The position numbers and the translations under genes were made by a program. Shown here in pieces: positions 56,516 through 64,000 of a DNA stretch of 64,000 bases (its first letter is position 1; each line of letters opens with the position of its first letter). This DNA comes from Pinus tabuliformis (lineage: Eukaryota > Streptophyta > Pinopsida > Pinales > Pinaceae). The notes beneath the pieces are model-generated. The model was not told the DNA's origin. It did no database searches and saw only the letters and a program-made list of their open reading frames with translations. The stretch covers positions 797,199,119-797,263,118 of the forward strand of contig CM062805.1 in the NCBI GenBank assembly GCA_031772625.1. The letters run 5' to 3'.

Positions 56516-56847
56516 TCAATGTTCTCATTCTCTAATGGTCATATCCTATCTCTATTTATTCTTGGTATGACACTCTTCATATCATCAATCTAAGCTTTTT
56601 GTCCCTAAAGATGGGTGAAGTGTTTGCTCGAAATGTCAGACTCCTCAATGAGATCACATAGTATTTTAGAAGAAATTCTTAACATCATCATATTGTTAGC
56701 CATGAAAATATAGATGCTATGATTCATTTTACCATAAAAAACAAACTAACAATAATTCGGATTTCTAACAAGTTCATATTTAAATTTAATTAATAAACAT
56801 ATAAAAACTTAATATTTATAATAAAATCTCTTTTCTAAGTCGTTGTT

Positions 56848-57052
56848 GTTTTTTCCCCCTTTTTTTGTTTTGTTTTGTTTGTTTTTTTTAATATGATTCA
56901 TGGATCCCAATGATCTGTGACCACTACATCCATGGAATATTTGTACAAGGAAGATATACCCCAAGAGTGTCGAGAGAATTGAACCCATAACCTCTCAACA
57001 ACAAAGGTGCTTTAACAACGAGGACTTGACCAATTGAGCTAACCCTCACGGC
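56848..57052 (-). mobile_element. tRNA-derived SINE
   Basis: On the minus strand: GTTAGCTCAATTGGTC with an A box TAGCTCAATTGG (57042-57031) and a B box GGTTCAATTC (56985-56976), spaced as in a tRNA promoter, then about 90 bp of unrelated body (TGTACAAATATTCCATGGAT) and an A/C-rich tail (AAAAAAAACAAACAAAAC, about 56890-56860). Head, body and tail are those of a Pol III SINE. The head does not fold as a clean functional tRNA, so it is not called as a tRNA gene. Confidence 0.7.
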
Positions 57053-57146
57053 TAACTTTTTTTTTAAGTTATATAATCAATGCAATACATATCACACACA
57101 CACATTTGAAAAATTCCAAGTATATATGTATGTAATTATATGTATT

Positions 57147-57254
57147 ATCAGCATAGATCCATCTTAACTCTGGATCTACCAAGTGCTGAGAGGGATGAGA
57201 TTTGATCCCTCTTGACGCTTGGTAGATCCAGAGTTAAGATGGATCTATGTTGAT
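57147..57254. repeat. near-perfect 108-bp hairpin (snapback/MITE-like)
   Basis: Arms of about 48 nt pair almost completely: CATAGATCCATCTTAACTCT on the left against AGAGTTAAGATGGATCTATG on the right. The arms differ mainly in AGTGCTGAG versus the complement of CTTGACGCT; the loop is about 8 nt (GAGATTTG). No TSD is obvious. It could be a tiny foldback MITE, a local inverted duplication, or a miRNA-like precursor. Confidence 0.75.
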
Positions 57255-58252
57255 TTATATATTAGAAATACTCATTGTTTTTTACCTTGAGAAAATTTAA
57301 CTCACACAAAAGCATTTTTTACTATGATATACTAATTATTTTTTACTTTGATAAATTTGCTTCACACCAACTAATTTTTTCATGCAACATTTTATTTTTG
57401 TAACCATTCAAATTCTAATTTCATGTAGCATTTTACATTCAACAGACAATCTTTTAGTTTTGTAAGTATTCCAGTCTCTTTCAACATTTTACACATAATA
57501 GGAGTTATTATTTTAGTTTTGTAAGTATTCCAATTTCACGTAACATTTTACATGTAATAAGAGTTCACTGTGACTTATTAATATTAGGTTTTGACAAATA
57601 ATCTTAAATGGTTTTTTACATTACAAACAAAACCTAATCAAATTCGAATGAAGAATGTGGTTTTGGTAAGATTTACAATCTTGTGATTTTGTTGTCCCAA
57701 TGTAAAGCAAGACAAAATTTACAGACAAATAATCTCATTTCATTACTATATGTTACAAATTATATAGATTAAGAATTTTTGAAGATGAAACATATCTTCA
57801 CTTCGACAACAATACTCCTTCGCTAAATGAATGTTATACTTTTTTTTTTGTTTTCTTTAATTTTTTCTACTCTTAATTTCTTTTTGCAATTAACAATATA
57901 ACTGTATATATGCCTTTTTTGTTAAAAAGTTTAATTGAACAATATATTCAATATTATTCTTTATTTTTCATTAATTAGATGACATATATTTTTAAATTCA
58001 GAATGCAAACTTCTATGGTGCATAATGTTAAGATAGAATGTTTACGGAAAATCACATCATCAAGACATGGAAGAAAGTACGGATCCAACCAACAATTATA
58101 TATTGTAGGGATGCAAAACTACTAAAAAAAATAGACATTGAAAGAATGATAAAATAATTAAGATGAACGTTATATAGTTAAAAAAATGTAAAAAGAAAAT
58201 CTTAAAACGAAATATAATAAAGGTTTTAATAATAAGTAACTATGAATTTTAG

Positions 58253-58253
<1 letters not shown>
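57255..58253. other. AT-rich sequence, nothing recognised
   Basis: A degenerate repeat around 57360-57560 (CATTTTACATGTAATA-like, about three units) is the only structure seen. No gene is visible. The expected PLE-4 hammerhead core is not found here. Confidence 0.45.
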
Positions 58254-58306
<53 letters not shown>

Positions 58307-58315
58307 TTGAATTAG

Positions 58316-58351
<36 letters not shown>

Positions 58352-59522
58352 TTGAATTAGTATTATCACTTTGCCTTAGTATTATAATGTTGATATAATA
58401 ATAATAATTTCAAAATAAATAAATGAGGAATTTCGAAATTATTAAATCAAGTCCTAATAATAATATGTTATTAAAGGTTAGATATAATCTCAGAAACATT
58501 ACCTTGTTTTAATATTATTATGATGACTAATATTAATACTATGATATAATACTAATAATTTCACAAAATATATATATAATAATAATAATACCTAAATACA
58601 TAGGAGTATATTAATAATAAAAGTAGGAATTAATTAAAAAAAGAAGAAAAAGACGAGAGAACAACATTAAGAAGGAAAAGAGAAGGGGAAAGACACTAAG
58701 TAAGGAAACAAAGAGACGAGATCCAACAACTACTAATATTCCACCCATCATCCCTATTCAACATGCGAGATATTTTTTCAATTTCGATAGCCTCCCTAAA
58801 CTTTCGATGATAGAAGTGGTTGATCCTTGCAATGACACGAGAATCTTCAAAACAAACATGGTGTTTAGTTTTGTCAGCATGTTCCGCCAAGGCTGAGGAG
58901 CTAATCCCATAATGTCTAATATTAGCCACATGTTCACGAATCCTTTGATTTATAGAGTGACCTTTTTCCCCAATGTAGGGGGTCCCACAGGAACATGGGA
59001 TTGAATAAACACCCTTCATATCTTTTGGATCTACAGGGTCCTTGACGAACTTGAGGGAGCTACGAATAGTGTTAAGGGGTCTAAAAGTGGAAGAGATCCC
59101 GTGCTTCCTTAAAATCCGAGCAATCTTGTCAATGGTACCTTGGATAAAGGGAAGTTGAACATTAGTAACAAACTCGCTTTGATCTTTTCCTAATTTAGGA
59201 CCTTTTTTAGCCTTTAAGAAAGCTCTAAGACCTTGGGACCCACTATAACCATTCTTCCTAAAAACTTTAAGGAGATGGTTCTTCTCCTCATCCAAGTGGT
59301 CTTTATTGGAGACCCTCAGAGAATGAGTGGCCAAAATGTTGAGAACACTAACCTTTTGAGCCAGAAAATGATGGGAACTAGCATGAAGGTATTGCTCCGT
59401 GTGGGTTTTCTTTCGAAAGACTTGGTGAGAGAAAGAGCCATCATTTATCTTGGGGATGAGAACATCAAGGAAGGGAAGGCTGCCATTAATTTTGGTTTCC
59501 AAGGTGAATTTAATGAAGCTTG
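58254..59522 (-). mobile_element. Penelope-like element PLE-4, truncated by LINE C
   Basis: Minus-strand PLE. The coding part (59521-58696) starts in the palm/thumb region because LINE C interrupts it at about 59522. The AT-rich 3' part has TA runs at 58254-58301 and 58318-58346. The 3' end beyond 58254 is not identified. The missing 5' half should lie beyond the window, past LINE C. Confidence 0.75.
58696..59521 (-). pseudogene. PLE-4 RT C-terminus and GIY-YIG endonuclease
   Basis: The open frame reads SSFIKFTLETKINGSLPFLD, then HQVFRKKTHTEQYLHASSHH, IQGTIDKIARILRKHGISS and DPKDMKGVYSIPCSCGTPYI (YIG motif), spaced His residues, and EKISRMLNRDDGWNIS-W near the end. The same blocks are present in PLE-2. 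The predicted ORF runs on to 59622, but its first ~33 codons are LINE C 3' sequence, so the fusion is an insertion artefact. The RT catalytic motifs are absent, so this remnant is inactive. Confidence 0.85.
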
Positions 59523-59892
59523 ATTTTTTATTTTTATTTTCCCATGGAAAAAAGTCGTAATTTCTATTGATATATAAGAAATTACATTTTGTAGATGCTG
59601 AGGCATATGCATGTGGAGGCAAGATTGCCTGTCAAGATACATAAGACTGTCCAAAAAAGATATAAAAACTTAAAAGTTGTATCTCCACGCAGGGAGTCTG
59701 TTATCAGCTATATTGTGTCTATGCCTTCTCTCTAACAGATAGAGAGAAACAGTCCATAATTGTAATGTCTCTGCGCAGAGAGAGAAAACTATATACCAAA
59801 TCCAAAACAGTATGTCCAAAGTCATATATATGAACCACTAAAGTAGATACAAGAACCATAATTTATACAATATGAGCAGAAAGTAATAGGGC

Positions 59893-62800
59893 TTATAGCC
59901 CATTTTCTCCAAGTTCCACAAAAGGTCTGTGATAGTATTGATGGAAGGACCCATCAATTTCCTCCTGAATCAACCAGTCATTGCCCTGTCTATGCGCTGC
60001 CTCTTTTGAAAGGTGATCTGCCCCCGTGTTTTGCTCCCTGTAAATGTGGCGACAGACAAAGGAGTCAAATGAGGATATCAATCTTTGAGCTTCTCCTAGT
60101 ATATGCCTCAAAGAAAATGCATTACAATGGGATGCATTATTAAGCCAATTACAAACGATTTTGGAGTCACCAAACAACTGTAGATGTCTGCAGTGCTGTT
60201 CCAAAGCAAAGTGGATGAGATGTTTAGCAGTACTGAGTTCAACATAATTATTAGTTCCCCTGCCTAGATTAATTTGGATCTTAAAACAATGAGAATCATT
60301 TAGGTAAAGAATGGCTCCTCCACCACATCCTGCCTCCTGCGCGGATCCATCAAAATATGCCCACGGTTTTGATTTGTCTATGGTTTCAGGAATGATGGTG
60401 TGGGGAGGGGTATTGGTGTCCTCCTCGGGAAGAAGATCAAAATCAGCAATAGTATGGAGCAGTATAGTTGGCCAATGTGGGGCTTTGAGGTTGAAAATAG
60501 AATGGTTTCTAGCAATCCATATAGACCAGCAGACTAGAAGGGGCATGTTCCTGGCTTTTCCAATATGGTTTTGACACCAAGTACTCCAGGCATCCAGAAT
60601 GTTATGCCCTTGCCAGGCTTTTAGGAATGGATAGTGTGCAATGATGCAATTCCAATATTCCTTTGAGGATGGGCAATTTAGGAAGAGATGTTCAGTACTC
60701 TCTTCATCATTGCGACACAGGTGACACCAAAAAGGGCCATGAAAGGACCTTTTCATCAGATTAGACCCTGTAGGGATCTTATCAAACAGTATGTTCCACA
60801 GCAGTAGATGGGTACGGGGGGCCGCCTTAAGCTTCCAGAGTAATCTCCAAGTCGGGTTTATGTTCTGAGGCTTGTAAGGTTCCATAAGTCTAATGTAGCC
60901 CTCTTTTGGAGAGTATGTTCCGTGTTTGGCAAAAGCCCAAATAACCTCATCCGGTTCTTCAGTCAGACGGATATGTGCTTGTGTAAGCGCTTCCGTGTAT
61001 TCCTGCCAATCAAGTCGCCACTGTTCGGGGATGTCCAAGTCATGAGCCGATTTCCATGCCTGCTGAAGAAAGGTGGAATTATTTCTGTCACCGATGTGTT
61101 TAATGTGGGTGATACCCCTGCTGTTTAGGTACCTAATCAAGTCTGCTGGCAGTCTGTGTGCATTGCCACAGCCAACCCATGGATCCGTGCCAATACGAAC
61201 AACATTGCCCTCATTTATTCTCCACGTGATACCTTCTCGTAGAAGTGGTAATGCATTCATAACCGCCTTCCAAATATTGGAGATGTTATTACTTGTTCCA
61301 TGTAGCTGTCTGAACCAGTCCATCAGGTTCATGGGCCAGATGTATTTCACTTGTGCAACCCGGGACCAGAGACTGTTGGTGGTGATAAGGTGCCAACCAA
61401 GCTTTGCTACCAGGGCTTTTGAAAAAAGATCAAGCCTTTTGATGCCCCATCCTCCCCATCTCTTTGGTATTGCAATTCTGTCCCATTTGACCCAAGCGAA
61501 GATTCTACCCAGTAGGTTGCCCTTCCATAAGAATCTGCAGCATATGCTTTGGAGCCTGTTCAAAATACCTTTCGGTATCCATGCTAGGGTCATCCAGAAA
61601 ACAGGTGTGGCCTCGATCACAACTTTAATAAGGACTAATCTACCAGCACGGGATAGGTATTTATGGTACCAAATCTGTAGGCGCTTTTCCACTTTAGCAA
61701 TGAGCCACGTCCAGTCTGCAATCCTGTATCCTAGGGGCTTGAGCCTGAAGCCCAGATATTTTAGACCGTCTTCCAGATTCAGAGAGGTGAAGGGGAAGCG
61801 CTGTGTGGTGAATATGATCTCATGTTGTGAGCATCCGAAAGTAGTAATTGTGGATTTCCCGTCATTTACTATCATCCCGATTGCCTGTTGAAAGAGTTTG
61901 AATATATTCTGGAGGACCGTGGTGTCTCCAATACTGCCATTTAAGAAAATGAGAATGTCATCAACAAACAATAGATGGGTCAGATAAAAATTCTCCGAAA
62001 TCTTGATGCCAACCAATTGATTTCTATTGCAGGCAGCGATGATTGATCTACTTAATCCTTCCATGATAAGTAAAAATAGTAGGGGGGAGAGAGGACATCC
62101 CTGCCTGAGTCCTCTCTCTGAAAAGAAGAAAGATGTGGCTTCCCCATTTAATAAAACACTGTAAGATACATCCTTGATGCAACTCATGATCCACTTGATA
62201 TATGCATAAGGAAAACCCAAGTGGGTCAATAATAATCTAATGTAGAGCCAATTTGCTCTATCGAAGGCCTTCGAGAGGTCCACCTTCAAAATCATGCCTT
62301 TCTGCTTCTTCGTCTGCATAGTGTGTAGGAGTTCCTGAGCTGTGGCAATCACCTCATGTATCTGTCTGTGTTGAAGAAAAGCAAACTGCTCTGAGGATAT
62401 ATGTCTAGACAGGATTGGCTTCAGGCGATTTGCGATGATCTTTGCAATAATCTTGTACAGACAGTTGCAAAGGGAGATGGGTCGGAAGTCATTGAAAGAG
62501 GAAGGGAAGTCAGATTTCGGGATAAGGGCAATGAAGGTGGATTTGATGGTTGGGGATATTTTGCCACTTCTTCTACAATCCTCCACAATCTTGAGTAAAT
62601 CATCCCCCAGGATATCAAAAAAAGCAATATAGAATTCGATGGTCCACCCGTCAGGTCCAGGGCTCTTGTCTTTCTTGAACCATTTTATAGTTGCTTCAAG
62701 TTCTTCCTTCGTCACTTCCATCATCAGATTCTCCGAGTCTTCCTGCTGCACAAACCTGGGAAAATGTTCAGCAACCCGCATGATTTCCAAAATATTCACA

Positions 62801-63630
62801 TCTCTAGGCGCCTTGTAGATGCTTTTAAAGTGCTCAATGGCTAATCTAGCCAAATCCCGCTGTGTTGTTACCGATTGACCCTGTTCATTGTGAAGTTCCC
62901 AAATAGTATTTATAGCTTTTCTACCATTGGAAAATTTATGAAAGAACTTAGTATTGTTATCTCCTTCAGTGAGCCAAATTGCCCTGCTTCTGAGTCTCCA
63001 GCTCTCCTCCCTTTCTTTCAGGATTTGGGAACGCTTCGTGACGAGGGAGGTATATAGGTCTTTGCTTTCCTGTGATAAGAAGGTGCCATTAGATGTGTCC
63101 TCATATGTGGCAATGGCCCATTCTGCCTCCCTCAGAAAGTTGTCATCATTTTTTCGTTTCTGGTGTGCCCAATTTCTAGAGATCCTCTTAAGTTCTGTCA
63201 ATTTTCTGATAAAGCCATTAGTATGATCCTCGCGTTCCATAATAGGGTTTGTTTGCCAATAATTGGAAACCAGCTGAATATAAGAGGGATCCTTGAGCCA
63301 AGAGGCGTTGAACTTGAAGGGGCTTTTAATCCTCAGGTTTGTATCCGCCAACTCCAAAAATATTGGCCGATGATCAGAAATACCTCCGGTACCAACCCAC
63401 TGTCTAATACGAGGATGAGAACTTAAGAAAGCTTCTTTGATGAGAAATCTGTCTAGTCTCCTTGCAAGGTTGTGGTCACCACTGCGGTTGTTAGACCAAG
63501 TATACTGTATCCTGGCAGATGGAATGTCTACCCACTGATGCTCCTCGAGTAAGGTAGAGATAGTGTTAGTAAGGCCATCAACTTGGGCCGAGTGACCCCA
63601 GGATTCACTGTATCCCAACGAAAAATTCAA
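59893..63630 (-). CDS. LINE C ORF2: endonuclease end, reverse transcriptase, zinc-binding and RNase H
   Basis: 1245 residues open. In order: C-terminal APE endonuclease (YTWSNNRSGDHNLARRLDRF; ISDHRPIFLEL), a linker, and RT with SPGPDGWTIEFY, FIALIPKSDFPSSFNDFRPI, KVDLSKAFDRANW (motif A), GLRQGCPLSPLL (motif B) and FVDDILIFLNG (motif C). The thumb has GRLVLIKVVIEATPVFW. The zinc-binding segment CHLCRNDEESTEHLFLNCP comes next, then RNase H with AYFDGSAQEAGCGGG, NNYVELSTAKHLI, LFGDSKIVCNWL and REQNTGADHLSKEA, so all four acidic positions look intact. The upstream endonuclease half is in another frame; the break falls in a run of seven G (minus) at 63623-63629, consistent with loss of one base. 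Confidence 0.95.
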   Translation of the reverse strand: MNFSLGYSESWGHSAQVDGLTNTISTLLEEHQWVDIPSARIQYTWSNNRSGDHNLARRLDRFLIKEAFLSSHPRIRQWVGTGGISDHRPIFLELADTNLRIKSPFKFNASWLKDPSYIQLVSNYWQTNPIMEREDHTNGFIRKLTELKRISRNWAHQKRKNDDNFLREAEWAIATYEDTSNGTFLSQESKDLYTSLVTKRSQILKEREESWRLRSRAIWLTEGDNNTKFFHKFSNGRKAINTIWELHNEQGQSVTTQRDLARLAIEHFKSIYKAPRDVNILEIMRVAEHFPRFVQQEDSENLMMEVTKEELEATIKWFKKDKSPGPDGWTIEFYIAFFDILGDDLLKIVEDCRRSGKISPTIKSTFIALIPKSDFPSSFNDFRPISLCNCLYKIIAKIIANRLKPILSRHISSEQFAFLQHRQIHEVIATAQELLHTMQTKKQKGMILKVDLSKAFDRANWLYIRLLLTHLGFPYAYIKWIMSCIKDVSYSVLLNGEATSFFFSERGLRQGCPLSPLLFLLIMEGLSRSIIAACNRNQLVGIKISENFYLTHLLFVDDILIFLNGSIGDTTVLQNIFKLFQQAIGMIVNDGKSTITTFGCSQHEIIFTTQRFPFTSLNLEDGLKYLGFRLKPLGYRIADWTWLIAKVEKRLQIWYHKYLSRAGRLVLIKVVIEATPVFWMTLAWIPKGILNRLQSICCRFLWKGNLLGRIFAWVKWDRIAIPKRWGGWGIKRLDLFSKALVAKLGWHLITTNSLWSRVAQVKYIWPMNLMDWFRQLHGTSNNISNIWKAVMNALPLLREGITWRINEGNVVRIGTDPWVGCGNAHRLPADLIRYLNSRGITHIKHIGDRNNSTFLQQAWKSAHDLDIPEQWRLDWQEYTEALTQAHIRLTEEPDEVIWAFAKHGTYSPKEGYIRLMEPYKPQNINPTWRLLWKLKAAPRTHLLLWNILFDKIPTGSNLMKRSFHGPFWCHLCRNDEESTEHLFLNCPSSKEYWNCIIAHYPFLKAWQGHNILDAWSTWCQNHIGKARNMPLLVCWSIWIARNHSIFNLKAPHWPTILLHTIADFDLLPEEDTNTPPHTIIPETIDKSKPWAYFDGSAQEAGCGGGAILYLNDSHCFKIQINLGRGTNNYVELSTAKHLIHFALEQHCRHLQLFGDSKIVCNWLNNASHCNAFSLRHILGEAQRLISSFDSFVCRHIYREQNTGADHLSKEAAHRQGNDWLIQEEIDGSFHQYYHRPFVELGENGL

Positions 63631-64000
63631 ATCCCCCCCAATATGATATTGTCTGCCTGCAAGAGTTCAGAGTCGAGGAGGGACCTCCAAAATATCGCCC
63701 TGTCCACGCATGGACCATATACATTCATAATACGGACTTCAGATTCAAGTGTGTGGGCAAATATGTCCATGCCTATGAAACCTCTGCCTCCCCATAAGTT
63801 CCTGAGTTCCATAGACTTATTGCAGAAACCAATAGCAGTACCTCCAGATCTCCCAGACGCGTCCATGGCATGGAAGGTCCAATTTGGCAGCCAAGAATTA
63901 AGTGTAGAAATAAGAGAAACAGCCGAGCATAGGGTTTCTTGTAAGAATATAATGTCCAACTGGGTCGATGTAAGCAGTCTTCTGAGTGCTAGTTTTTTGG
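63627..64000 (-). pseudogene. LINE C ORF2 N-terminal endonuclease part, frameshifted
   Basis: The frame gives LALRRLLTSTQLDIIFLQET (catalytic Glu), then SGGTAIGFCNKS, VRIMNVYGPCVDRAIFW and NIILGG, where the next residue should be the catalytic Asp. It ends by frameshift at the G homopolymer. It continues upstream of the window without a stop. Confidence 0.85.

Larger units (their letters stand above)
59523..64000 (-). mobile_element. LINE C, L1-type, continues beyond window
   Basis: Its 3' end is marked by T-rich sequence (59522-59541 on +, a poly(A) tail on minus), a short 3' UTR to 59892, then a nearly intact ORF2. It inserted into PLE-4. Sequence and RT motifs (FVDDILIF, GLRQGCPLSPLLFLL) set it apart from LINEs A, B and D. 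No third ORF follows RNase H. The 5' end and TSD lie outside the window. Confidence 0.9.

Noticed and set aside
56960..57052. Functional tRNA gene
   Set aside because: A and B boxes are present but the cloverleaf stems are poor and a SINE body and tail follow.
57800..58250. Expected hammerhead core of PLE-4
   Set aside because: TCATCAAGACATGG near 58050 lacks the paired stem II and the GTTTC box at the right spacing.

Overview
The window looks like gene-poor DNA from a very large plant genome, most likely a conifer. I infer this from dense, nested retrotransposons, plant L1-type LINEs with a C-terminal RNase H domain, an intron-containing plant OB-fold gene, and several Penelope-like elements (PLEs) that encode a GIY-YIG endonuclease. 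Endonuclease-bearing PLEs of this kind are known in conifers (the Dryad elements) and are otherwise mainly animal elements. The assignment is an inference; no sequence search was possible. Apart from the OB-fold gene, every protein signal I could recognise belongs to a mobile element.

Layout. 1-7535: degraded L1 LINE 'A' (+), split by PLE-1 (242-3275). 7836-32752: degraded L1 LINE 'B' (+), split by a 19-kb LTR retrotransposon (12975-31985). That LTR element has LTRs, PBS and PPT but no visible gag-pol. It carries an open two-exon OB-fold gene in antisense (27722-25424) and a nested full-length L1 LINE 'D' (17537-24994, minus) with a 14-bp target-site duplication (TSD). 32774-45107: a segment bounded by a perfect 20-bp inverted repeat and related tandem arrays in opposite orientation. 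It contains PLE-2 (33340-35672, minus), a LINE of a different clade ('E', 37130-42387, +) and a long A/C-to-G/T foldback repeat (42388-44590). 45108-48640: unassigned DNA with telomere-like degenerate repeats, an LTR-like block and a LINE 3' tail. 48640-56515: PLE-3 (minus), split by a poly(A) retroposon with an 18-bp TSD, itself split by a gag-only Copia element (49751-53956). 56848-57052: tRNA-derived SINE. 57147-57254: near-perfect hairpin. 58254-59522: PLE-4 (minus), truncated by L1 LINE 'C' (59523 to the window end), which has an almost open 1245-residue ORF2.

Relationships. The nesting gives an order of events: LINE A before PLE-1; LINE B before the LTR element, which came before LINE D; the repeat array before PLE-2; PLE-3 before the retroposon, which came before the Copia element; PLE-4 before LINE C. 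Three PLE copies keep a hammerhead-ribozyme-like core near the 3' end, and their stem II sequences covary. Two independent LINE copies (A and D) share an extra small coiled-coil ORF downstream of RNase H.

The strongest leads are the antisense, intron-bearing OB-fold gene between LTRs, the shared third ORF of the L1 family, the mirrored 12.3-kb inverted-ended structure, and the PLE ribozyme-like cores.
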